A DNA stretch of 64,000 bases from UMGS1781 sp964389545. Its GTDB lineage: Bacteria; Bacillota; Clostridia; TANB77; CAG-508. How positions within the stretch are numbered: the first letter of the stretch is position 1; the number at the start of each line of letters is the position of its first letter. The stretch is from the NCBI GenBank assembly GCA_964389545.1, contig CAYMDN010000002.1, forward strand, positions 1 to 64,000. Reading direction: 5' to 3'. Shown here piece by piece: positions 44,872 to 54,000 of this stretch. The translations under genes and the position numbers were made by a program. A model generated the notes under the pieces. That model saw nothing but the letters and a program-made list of their open reading frames with translations, searched no databases and was not told where the DNA came from.

Positions 44872-46106
44872 TTAGTATTGTACTTTTCTTATTTTCTTCA
44901 TTCTTTTCTTTCTTTTTGTATAATCAATAAGTTTAAATGTTCCAAATACAAATATTAAAGTTATGAATAACAATATAAAGAACTGTGGCATATATGTTTT
45001 CTCAACATCATTGCCTGCAAGTAATTTTGATTTGTATGTTATTCCGTCAATCTCATATATAACTTCCCCAATTACAGTTCCCTTTTCAATAGGAGCAACT
45101 AATTCGCTATTCAAAGTAACTTTAGGTTCTATTGTATATTCTGCATCATCTTTTATAATTGCAATTATATCTGTTTCTAATACTCCATTTAGTTTTCTTG
45201 TTTTTGCTGTTCCATCTTTTACATCTAAAGTTTGAATGTCCTCTCCCTTTTTTGCTATTGTTTTATTAGAATAGTTATCAAATCCATAGTTGAAAAGAGT
45301 TTTAATACTTGCATATCTTTCTGCTGAACTTTCACATTTTAATACTACTACATATAATTCCATATCGTTTTTAACTGCATATGTAGCTAAGCAACTGCCT
45401 GCTGGAGTCGTAAAACCTGTTTTTATACCTCTAGCATATTTGTAATATGCTGTTGGATCTCCGCTTCAGTAATAGACCATTTGTTGTTTCATATATTCTC
45501 TCTCTTCCTGTATTATCCTCTAATTTGAAGTATATTTTATTTACTATTTCCTTTAAAGCATCATATTTCATCGCATATCTTGCAATTAAAGCCATATCAT
45601 ATGCTGTTGTGTAATGATTTTCATTATGAGTTCCATTTGTGTTTACAAAATGAGTATTTTTGCATCCTATTTCTGCTGCTTTTTTATTCATCAATTCTGC
45701 AAAAGCATCTATACTTCCAGATACGTGTATTGCTAGCATATTAGCTATATCATTATATGAAGATATAAGTAATAGGTTTAACATCTGTTCTATTGTTGCT
45801 TGTTCACCATCATCCAGATTTGATGTTATATATCCTGATTGTATTCCTTCTAGTGCTTTATCTTCATCATAAGTTACAATATCTGTTAAATTACAATTTT
45901 CCATTACTACAATCGCTGTAAGCATTTTTGTTAAACTTGCAGGATATGCAGTATCATAAGTGTTTTTTTCATATAATACCTTTCCGCGTTCTACCATCCA
46001 TTAAAACTGCATAACCAGCTGTTATATTTAGGTCTTCTGCATATGTTATCGTTGAAAAAAGTATAATTAAAACTAATACAAAATATAAAGCTTTTTTTAT
46101 TTTCAT
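44872..46106 (-). CDS. dacA: D-alanyl-D-alanine carboxypeptidase, needs two +1 shifts at CGG
   Basis: A DacA-type (S11) enzyme that trims the terminal D-Ala of peptidoglycan stem peptides. Start ATG 46104-46106 after GGAAAG, signal peptide ALYFVLVLIILFSTITYA. The frame breaks at 45986: ACG CGG AAA; skipping the C gives DGRTGKVLYEKNTYDTAYP, the family's conserved lead into PASLTKMLTA (catalytic Ser-Lys). It breaks again at 45463: AAG CGG AGA; skipping gives LLLKGDPTAYYKYARGIKTG with the KTG motif. The SYN motif (SSYNDIAN) lies between. The C-terminus is a membrane anchor (FFILLFITLIFVFGTFKLI) with a basic tail. Total 410 residues with both shifts. Unshifted, it would stop soon after the signal peptide. 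Confidence 0.88.
45458..45466 (-). other. second CGG +1 frameshift site in dacA
   Basis: Minus strand AAG CGG AGA TCC; skipping the C at 45463 gives AAG GGA GAT CCA (KGDP). Confidence 0.75.
45981..45989 (-). other. first CGG +1 frameshift site in dacA
   Basis: Minus strand ACG CGG AAA GGT; skipping the C at 45986 gives ACG GGA AAG GTA (TGKV), the family consensus. Confidence 0.8.
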
Positions 46107-46185
46107 AAAATTCTTTCCTTTCATATTTATACATAACTATAATAATATATTTTTAATTTAAAAACAAGTTTTTAGGAGGTTTACC

Positions 46186-46800
46186 ATGAAATTTTTAAAG
46201 AACAAAACCATGTATATATTAGTCTTTTCTATTGCCTTAATTATTCTAGCTAGTATATATTTTTTCACACATGATTCTAATGAAGTCATATTAACTAATA
46301 CTACTTCATTAACTGAAAATTATATATATCACCCAAATACAGATGAAACAACTGAAAAAATTGCAATTCATATTACTGGAGAAGTTAATTCACCTGGAGT
46401 TGTATATATTCCAGCTAAATCTAGGATTATAGATGCTATTAAATTCGCTGATGGTTTAACAGAATCTGCTGATACAAATAAAGTTAATCTTGTATATGAG
46501 CTTAAAGATGGTCAGAAAATTTATATTCCAAGCATTTATGATGAAAATACTTCTGAATATATCAGTGATGACGCAGGGAACAATGTATTAGATGACTCTT
46601 CTAACAATTCAGTTATTAATATAAATTCTGCCGATAAAAAAGTTCTAGAATCCTTACCTGGAATTGGTTCATCTATTGCAAATAGAATTATTGAATATCG
46701 AGCTCAAAATGGCAGCTTCAAATCTATTGATGAAATAATGAATATCCCAGGAATTGGTGAAAATAAATTTAATATTATTAAAGATTTTATATCGATTTAG
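46186..46800 (+). CDS. comEA: ComEA-like DNA-binding protein
   Basis: 204 residues: N-terminal membrane anchor (MYILVFSIALIILASIYFF), an SLBB domain (IAIHITGEVNSPGVVYIPAK, VNLVYELKDGQKIYIP), and a helix-hairpin-helix pair at the end (NINSADKKVLESLPGIGSS, IMNIPGIGENKFNIIKDF). In competent Firmicutes ComEA binds incoming DNA at the cell surface. No comEC follows here; sigG is next. Start ATG after AGGAGG. Confidence 0.92.
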   Translation: MKFLKNKTMYILVFSIALIILASIYFFTHDSNEVILTNTTSLTENYIYHPNTDETTEKIAIHITGEVNSPGVVYIPAKSRIIDAIKFADGLTESADTNKVNLVYELKDGQKIYIPSIYDENTSEYISDDAGNNVLDDSSNNSVININSADKKVLESLPGIGSSIANRIIEYRAQNGSFKSIDEIMNIPGIGENKFNIIKDFISI

Positions 46801-46913
46801 GCTTTCACTTTAGAATAAATTTTCCAAAACTGTGCATACTTATATTATGCTCCATGTAGAACACATTTGTTAAAACTACGTGGATAATATGTATACAGTT
46901 TGGAGGGTTCTGT

Positions 46914-47687
46914 TTGATTAATAAGGTAGAAATATGCAGTGTTAATACCGCAAAATTACCTGTGCTATCAAATAAAGAAAAGAATGAACTTTTAATAAAA
47001 ATAAAAGATGGAGATAAAGAAGCAAGGGATTATTTTATAAATGGGAATTTACGTTTAGTGCTAAGTGTTATTCAACGATTCAATGGTAGAGGTGAAAATA
47101 TTGACGACCTATTTCAGGTAGGTTGTGTGGGATTAATTAAAGCTATAGATAATTTTGATACCACTCTAAATGTTCAATTTTCTACTTATGCAGTTCCAAT
47201 GATTATTGGTGAAATTAGAAGGCATTTGAGAGATAATAATCCAATCAGAGTCAGTAGATCCATGAGAGACTTAGCATATAAATCTTTGCAAGCCAAAGAA
47301 AAATTACTTAAAGAAAATCAAAAGGAGCCTACTGTTGAAGAAATTGCTAAAGAACTTAATGTAAGCAAAGAAGAAGTTGTTGTTAGTTTAGATTCTATAC
47401 AAGACCCTGTTTCATTACAAGAGCCAGTATTTAATGAAGGTAGTGAAAGTATTTATATTATGGATCAAGTAAAAGACTCGAAAAATACAGATGAACTGTG
47501 GGCTGAAAGCATAACTATTTTAGAAGCAATGAAAAAATTAAATCCTAGAGAAAAAACAATTATTGCGAAACGTTTTTTTGATGGAAGAACTCAAATGGAA
47601 GTCGCAGAAGAAATTGGAATATCACAAGCACAAGTTTCACGTCTCGAAAAGAACGCAATTGAACGAATCAAATCATTATATAACTAA
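46914..47687 (+). CDS. sigG: sporulation sigma factor SigG
   Basis: 257 residues closely matching Bacillus sigma-G: KVEICSVNTAKLPVLSN at the N-terminus (the sigma-G-specific CsfB/anti-sigma region), NGNLRLVLSVIQRFNGRG, DDLFQVGCVGLIKAIDNFD (-10 recognition), STYAVPMIIGEIRRHLRDNN, and the -35 recognition helix GRTQMEVAEEIGISQAQVSR. It directs late forespore transcription. Start TTG with GGAGGG upstream. GCATA at ~46829 is a possible sigma-F/G -35 word but I could not find a convincing -10. Its presence says the organism makes, or recently made, endospores. Confidence 0.95.
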   Translation: MINKVEICSVNTAKLPVLSNKEKNELLIKIKDGDKEARDYFINGNLRLVLSVIQRFNGRGENIDDLFQVGCVGLIKAIDNFDTTLNVQFSTYAVPMIIGEIRRHLRDNNPIRVSRSMRDLAYKSLQAKEKLLKENQKEPTVEEIAKELNVSKEEVVVSLDSIQDPVSLQEPVFNEGSESIYIMDQVKDSKNTDELWAESITILEAMKKLNPREKTIIAKRFFDGRTQMEVAEEIGISQAQVSRLEKNAIERIKSLYN

Positions 47688-47698
47688 ACTCAAAAGTA

Positions 47699-47798
47699 AG
47701 CTCTTATAGAAATCTGCTCTATCTTGCGAGATGTTTTGTTTTTTCAAGGCATTCTATAGTCTAGCATGCCTTGAAAAATTAACCATCTATGTGGAGCT
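47699..47798 (+). ncRNA. possible three-way-junction structured RNA downstream of sigG
   Basis: A closing helix (AGCTC..ATAGA with TCTAT..GAGCT, internal loop TT/GTG) encloses a small hairpin ATCT-TGCG-AGAT and a long hairpin (47740-47777). The strand is uncertain because the region lies between convergent genes. No U-run terminator follows. No known RNA family recognised. Confidence 0.3.
47740..47777. repeat. 13-bp perfect hairpin between sigG and add
   Basis: TTTTTCAAGGCAT/ATGCCTTGAAAAA with a 12-base loop. T-runs are on the 5' side and A-runs on the 3' side on both strands, the reverse of an intrinsic terminator. Confidence 0.65.
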
Positions 47799-47855
47799 AT
47801 TTTAAGAAAATTTTATATTTTCATAGTGTTATTACTAAATTGCTCATATAACTTC

Positions 47856-48875
47856 CTATTTGCTTAATTCTTTATCTGCTTTATTTTTAAACTCATCAAT
47901 TTTTGCAGTAATTTCTGCCCTTTTTAATGCTGGTGCAAATATAAATCTTGCCGCATTTTTATTCATTTGTATTAAATCATTGTATGTTAAATTTGTGTTT
48001 TTTAATATCCAATCATATTCTTCTAAAATATTAGTATTTGATACCGTATTATTATCTGTACTTATTGTTATAAACAGTCCATATCTATATAATTCTTCCA
48101 GAGGATGTTTTCCTTCTACTGCTTGTGTTTGTAAATTACTAATTGGACAAACTTCTAGTGGAATTTCCATTATTCTCAAAATATCCATTAATTTCTTGTC
48201 CTCTACGCTTCTTACTCCATGTCCTATTCTTTTTGCTCCAAATCTTAAAGCTGTTTTTATACTATCCGGTCCATCCGCTTCTCCCGCATGTATTGTATAT
48301 GGTATTCCTTGTTTTATTGCTTCTTTAAAAATATATCCGTAATCTATTGTTGGAAAAATTGCTTCCGCTCCTGCTAAATCTATTGCTGACACCCCTTTGT
48401 TTAAATACTTTTTAGCTGAACTGACTGCTTGTAAATTTGTTTCAGATTTTTCTCCTCTCATACAGCATAAAATTAAACTTCCATCTATTCCAAACTCGGC
48501 TTTTGCTCTTTCCATTCCTCTTATAGCTGCTTCTACCACTTCATTACAGCTTAGACCTTTTTCCATATGTTTTGTTGGTGCAAATCTAACTTCTGCGTAT
48601 ATTACATTTTGCTTACTCAAATCTTCAAATAATTCATATGTTGCTTCTTCGATGTTTTCAGCTTCTTGTAATACTTGTGCTGGTAAATCAAATTTTTGTA
48701 AATACTCGTTTAAATCTCTGCAGTCTTTGTCTACTCTCAACATTTTAGTAACTTCTTCCAAGCTTTTTTCTATTCCTTGTTTTTGTAGCCATCTTTGTAC
48801 ACTTGTTGGTCTTAGTGATCCATCTAAATGTAAATGTAAAATTACTTTTGGCATATTATTAAGTGCTTCTTGCAT
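47856..48875 (-). CDS. add: adenosine deaminase
   Basis: 339 residues of the TIM-barrel zinc deaminase family. HLHLDGSLRP (two His ligands), YTIHAGEADGPDSI (His and catalytic Glu), KRIGHGVR and ISTDNNTVSN (Asp ligand) are all present. It converts adenosine to inosine for purine salvage. Start ATG after GGAGG. Twelve bases downstream of the DnaJ-like gene, so likely cotranscribed. Confidence 0.95.
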   Translation of the reverse strand: MQEALNNMPKVILHLHLDGSLRPTSVQRWLQKQGIEKSLEEVTKMLRVDKDCRDLNEYLQKFDLPAQVLQEAENIEEATYELFEDLSKQNVIYAEVRFAPTKHMEKGLSCNEVVEAAIRGMERAKAEFGIDGSLILCCMRGEKSETNLQAVSSAKKYLNKGVSAIDLAGAEAIFPTIDYGYIFKEAIKQGIPYTIHAGEADGPDSIKTALRFGAKRIGHGVRSVEDKKLMDILRIMEIPLEVCPISNLQTQAVEGKHPLEELYRYGLFITISTDNNTVSNTNILEEYDWILKNTNLTYNDLIQMNKNAARFIFAPALKRAEITAKIDEFKNKADKELSK

Positions 48876-48887
48876 AATTAAAGCCTC

Positions 48888-49805
48888 CTATTTTATTCTA
48901 AAAATATCTGTTCTTGGATTAAATGTAGATACCTCTTCTAGCTTTTTAAATAAGTTTTGTTCTTCATCTGTTAATTGTCTAGGTACAACTGTTTTAATTT
49001 CTGCTATTAAATTTCCTCTGCCTCCTACTCCATCATTATATCCTTTATTTTCAACTCTAATTCTTTCTCCGCTTTGTGATCCTGCTGGTACATCAATTGT
49101 TATATTTTCTTCCATTGAATTAATATTAACACTTTTACCTAATGCTGCTTCCCAAGGTGTTATATAGAGGTTTGTTATAATATCATTTCCTTCTAACCAG
49201 AATTTATCATTTTTAGAAATTTTTATTTGTATATATAAATCTCCGTTTGCTCCTCCAGAAGAGCTTACTTTTCCCTGTCCAGCTAATCTGATTTTTGCAC
49301 CATCTTTTATGCCTTTTGGAATCTTTATAGAAAATGTTGTTATCTTTCCATCAACATTTCTTATTGAAATTTTTTTATCTAATCCATAATAGGCTTCTTC
49401 TAAACTAACTTCTATTTCTGTATCAATATCCTCACCTTTAATACCAATGTTTGGTTTTGTAACAGATACATTCTCCCTTTTATCTTCGTTAGCATTTCCA
49501 AAGAAAACTGTAAAAAGTTCATTCATTGCTGTTCCATTTGGTTTTTTCTCACCACTTTGAGCAACTTTTTTTCTCTTTCCTATTTTAGATTTCCATGCTC
49601 TATCATATTTTTTTCTTGTTTTCTCTTCAGATAATACTTTATAGGCTTCATTAATATCTTTAAAACGTTCCTCTGCACCTGGATTCATTTTATTTATATC
49701 TGGATGATATTTTTTGGCTTGCTCTCTAAATGCATTTTTAATTTGTTGAACACTAGCTTTGTTATCTTCCAAGTCCAATATTTTATAATAATCTTTGAAT
49801 ATCAT
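48888..49805 (-). CDS. DnaJ/CbpA-like J-domain chaperone
   Basis: 305 residues: J domain at 1-70 with YHPDINKMNPG (HPD motif) and KDINEAYKVLSEEKTRKKYD, a basic linker, and the two C-terminal substrate domains (EVSLEEAYYGLDKKIS, TFSIKIPKGIKDGAKIRLAG, DVPAGSQSGERIRV). No Cys-rich zinc finger, hence CbpA-like rather than canonical DnaJ. It would stimulate DnaK. Start ATG after GGAG. Confidence 0.92.
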   Translation of the reverse strand: MIFKDYYKILDLEDNKASVQQIKNAFREQAKKYHPDINKMNPGAEERFKDINEAYKVLSEEKTRKKYDRAWKSKIGKRKKVAQSGEKKPNGTAMNELFTVFFGNANEDKRENVSVTKPNIGIKGEDIDTEIEVSLEEAYYGLDKKISIRNVDGKITTFSIKIPKGIKDGAKIRLAGQGKVSSSGGANGDLYIQIKISKNDKFWLEGNDIITNLYITPWEAALGKSVNINSMEENITIDVPAGSQSGERIRVENKGYNDGVGGRGNLIAEIKTVVPRQLTDEEQNLFKKLEEVSTFNPRTDIFRIK

Positions 49806-49898
49806 TTTTCTCTCCTTTATGGAATTTCTGTTTTATGTTTACCAAATTAAATTATACCATATTTTACCTGCGTTTTTCAACTTTTTTCTCATTTTTTC

Positions 49899-49926
49899 TT
49901 GCTTTTTCAAATATTTATTATATAAT
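49899..49926 (+). promoter_or_regulatory. promoter of the HD-GYP gene
   Basis: TTGCTT, 16 bases, TATAAT, about 30 bases before the ATG. Confidence 0.55.
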
Positions 49927-49956
49927 CAATGTAACCTATTATGTGGAGGTATTAAT

Positions 49957-51000
49957 ATGCGTAAAAATCACGTAGAAATTAGTAATGACTATAAGATTAT
50001 CGCTGTAGACGATGAACAAGGAATATTAGACTCTTTAAATGTGTTTCTTACACGTTCAGGTTATACCTTTGTTGGATTAACTGATCCTATAGAAGCAATT
50101 GAACGCGTAAAAAATGAACACTTTGATTTAATGTTACTTGATTTCTTAATGGTGCCAATACATGGCGATCAAGTTGTTGAAGAAATACGAAAATTTAATA
50201 AAGATTTATATATATTATTATTAACAGGTCATAAAGATTTAGCTCCTCCTCTTGACACTATTAAAAGATTAGATATTCAAGGTTATTGCGAGAAAAGTGA
50301 TAGATTTGATCAGTTATTATTACTAATAGAATCAGGAATAAAAGCAATATCACAAAAATATTTAATTTCAAATATAAACACTGAATTGCAAGAAACATAT
50401 AAACAATTAGAAAACTCTTATTTAGAAACAATCGAAATTCTTAGAAATACTGTTGAAGCAAAAGATTTTTATACTAAAGGACATTCAGATAGAGTATCTG
50501 CTTATGCAGTTTTATTAGGTAAAAAACTTGGATTATCAGACGATGATATAAATAGATTAAAAATTGGCGGTATGTTCCACGATATTGGAAAAATTGGAAT
50601 ACCGGATGCCATACTATTAAAAAGAGATAAATTAAGTACAGATGAATTTTCAGAAATAAAAAATCATCCAACAATAGGTGCTCATATACTAGCTAATGCT
50701 CGTATCTTCTCTGACATACTTCCAATTATAAGGCACCATCATGAAAGATATGATGGCACTGGATATCCAGCAAGATTAAAAGGCGACGAGATTCCATACT
50801 TAGCTAGAATAACTTCTGTTGCCGATGCATTTGATGCTATGACATCGAAACGTTCATATAGAGACGAGTTACCAATTGACTTTGTAAAAAATGAATTTAT
50901 AAATGCTAAAGGAACTCAATTTGATCCATCTGTTGTAGATGCATTTATAGATATATTAAATAATAATTATGATGAGATTGAAAAAATACGTGCTAAATAA
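49957..51000 (+). CDS. response regulator with HD-GYP c-di-GMP phosphodiesterase domain
   Basis: 347 residues: receiver domain (~1-125; VDDEQG acidic pair, phosphorylated Asp in DLMLLDFLMVP, Thr in LLLTGH, Lys in YCEKSD), a coiled linker, and an HD-GYP domain with GHSDRVSAYAVLLG, FHDIGKIGIPD, HHERYDGTGYP and VADAFDAMTSKRSYRD. It likely hydrolyses cyclic di-GMP when phosphorylated; no histidine kinase gene is adjacent. Start ATG 49957 after GGAGG; the longest frame begins far upstream without a ribosome site. Confidence 0.93.
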   Translation: MRKNHVEISNDYKIIAVDDEQGILDSLNVFLTRSGYTFVGLTDPIEAIERVKNEHFDLMLLDFLMVPIHGDQVVEEIRKFNKDLYILLLTGHKDLAPPLDTIKRLDIQGYCEKSDRFDQLLLLIESGIKAISQKYLISNINTELQETYKQLENSYLETIEILRNTVEAKDFYTKGHSDRVSAYAVLLGKKLGLSDDDINRLKIGGMFHDIGKIGIPDAILLKRDKLSTDEFSEIKNHPTIGAHILANARIFSDILPIIRHHHERYDGTGYPARLKGDEIPYLARITSVADAFDAMTSKRSYRDELPIDFVKNEFINAKGTQFDPSVVDAFIDILNNNYDEIEKIRAK

Positions 51001-51016
51001 ATTGATTTAAATACAC

Positions 51017-51050
51017 AAAAACAGGATTAAATTTCTTTAATCCTGTTTTT
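51017..51050. terminator. bidirectional terminator between the HD-GYP and surface protein genes
   Basis: AAAAACAGGATTAAA/TTTAATCCTGTTTTT with a four-base loop. Confidence 0.85.
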
Positions 51051-51071
51051 ATTATATCTTATACCTAAGCC

Positions 51072-54000
51072 TTATTTTATAATGAATTTTTTAATTAAAA
51101 CTACACCTACTGCAATTATTGCTAATCCTCCTGTAATACCATATACTAACATTGATTTACTTTGCTTATCTTCACCTGTTGTTGGAACTATTTGGAATGT
51201 CTCTGCCCAGTATTCATCTTCTTCTGCGTTTAGATTTTCTAATGTTGCCATTTTAGCATATGCTTGTACCCATGGTAAGTTGTTTGGTGTTGTTCCTGTA
51301 ATTTTTGTTCCTGCTAAGTTTGTTGTTGGTATAATTACTTGTGCAATATAACTTGGGTATGATAGTGAATCTGATGCTGTTAAACCGTTTCTTATAAGTG
51401 TTAATTTAAATTCTGTTAAAGTATCTGATTTTATTTGTCCACCAGTCTTTGTTTGAAGTACTCTTACTTCTTCTGTATCATCATTTCCTGAGATATCCTT
51501 AGTTTGTTTTTTAACATTTTCTGCCACAACTTTGAAATCTGATGTTGGATCCACTGTAAACTCATTAGATAAGTAATCTTCTAAGTATACATACGCTGTT
51601 ACTTCTGTATCACTTGCTCCTTTTTTACCTGTATAGTATGCTTGTCCTAAGTATGATGTTTCTATATTATATCCAGTACTTTTCTTCATTGCTTTATTAA
51701 CTTCTGCTATACGTTTATCCATTTCAGTAATATAATTTTTAAGATCTTCTTCATATCCTGAATTTGAATGTTTAAAGGCTATAGCTAAATCATTACGTAA
51801 GAATTCACGTTCACCAATATTTTTTACTATATATTTGTATGTTATTTTTAAGTTTGCACCTTCAATTTCATTTGCTTCAACTTGCCAATATCCTCTATTA
51901 CTACGAGTAGTCGCTTGCGCTGTTAATGGATTTGACTCTGCACTCTTACTTAAATTTGCAACTGTTACACTTTGATCACTGTATGATTTATTCATATCTG
52001 CACTTGCTTCAACATTTAAGTTTCCAACTCCACCTTTTAAACTTACATATCCTATATGTTTTCTTAAAGCTATTGTTGTCACTGGTCTTAGCATTAAACC
52101 AAAGTTTACATCTGCTTTATATGATGAGTTTCCTTGTTCAATTACTATATCTGTAACTGGTAATATTGATGTATCTGCTGGCATCCATGTCTTTTCAAGT
52201 TTTGCTTTATTGTCTATATTTAGGTCATCACTATTAGATGATTGTAATGCGTATTTCATTACTGTTAATCTTCTTGCTTCATTATCTCTTGCCATTGATG
52301 CTGTTTCAGCATAACTCTTTGTTTTTAAATATTTACTACTGTAGTTTGCATCTGTTGTAGATTTATAATCTAATCCATTGTATTTTAATATATTATTTGT
52401 ATTTATTGCTGTATCATAATATGTTCCATCACCATAAATAAATCTTACAATGTACTGTCCTGGTATAAATCCTTGGAATGTATATTTACCTGTTTCTGCT
52501 GGTACTTGATATTGTTCTATTTTCTTTCCATCATCTGAAATTCTCTTTACTACATTTGATCCTGATGTTGTTTCTTGCCAGATGTATTCTAGTTTATGCA
52601 TTGTAGCTCCAACTTGTAAATCTTTAATTTCTATTAATTGAACAATAACATCATCTACTTTTGTTTCTCCAAATTCCATTTTTCCATTTCCTGACATATA
52701 TCCTGAATCTTCATCTTGTACATCTTTTTTATCTTCAAATACATATCCTGAAATTTCTCTTTCTGTTTGAGAAACATTTATTTGTAATCCATGTGATTCA
52801 TCACAGTCATCCTCATATTGAGAAACTGTATTTCCATTTAATCCATTTCCTGGTGCTGAGTCACAGTCTACAAATCCTCCTTCTGTTGTTGAATATTGAG
52901 TAATTTCTGCAGCATTTGTAATTGTTGGTTGATTATCTAATTTATCTAATTTAAGTGTAAATTCTAGCTCAATTTTTGATTGTCCACCATATGGTAGGTT
53001 TTTATTTGTTGGTACTATTGTTAATTTATTTCCTGATTGAGTTGCTGTACCACCCTTTATACTATTATATGTTAAATGGCTATCATAGTAATAATCAACT
53101 GAATCTACTTGCGCTTCTGTTACGCTTTGATTGTTTAATACTAAAATATATGTAATTTTTACTAGCAATTCTTGCTTAGCAGCTTCAAATGCTTGTTCTT
53201 CAGCTGCATCTAATTCTGGTTGATGCGCCATTGCTGGATTATTACCCATATAGTCTCCGATTCTGTATGAATAATCTGATCTATATAAGTTCATATTGTA
53301 TTTTATATTATCATCTGTTACTCTGTTTTGACTTATATCAATTATTAAATTCATGTCCTCATCAAATACTTTATTGTATTTTAAAGCATTTAGAGGAGCA
53401 ACACCATTAATACTAACTTCTGCATCATATATATCCATCATTAATGATAAGTCTAATGTTTTTGGTCTTAGTCCTAAATCAATATCAGTTGCTTTTTGAT
53501 TATATACATTACCTGCTGTTTGTGTATCTGCTTTCATTTCAAATTCTAGTTTAACAGTTTTATCTTGATTTTCTGTAATTAATGTTGATTTTCCACTTCC
53601 ATCATAAGAGTATGTTAATGCAACTCCTCCATTTGATGTTCCTGCTGATATTGTTTTGAATTTGCCATTAAATGTTGTTCTATCTCCTTGCTTTTCATCT
53701 GCCTTAGAGTCTCCTGCATATGTTCTTATATAATTGATACCATCATACTTGAACAATATATAATAACTAACATTTAATTTCTTTTCAATTTTTTCAAATT
53801 TATATGCACCATTTGCATCTGTAATTAAATATCCATTTGTACCATATGTATTTCCAAATGCATCTTGAGTTACTTGTGTTCCATCTGATTGATATAAATA
53901 TACTTGTACTCCTTCTTTGAATTTTTCGTTCATATCATATTTACCATTTGGAGGTTGTATACCTTTTTCACCTTGTGGTTCATCAATCCAAACATGTCCT

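Noticed and set aside
45431..45997. Separate short carboxypeptidase starting at 45997
   Set aside because: Its first residues (MVERGKV) arise by reading through the shift site in the wrong frame; the true start with signal peptide is at 46106.
47740..47777. Intrinsic terminator for sigG
   Set aside because: The T-run precedes and the A-run follows the stem on both strands, the wrong polarity for termination.
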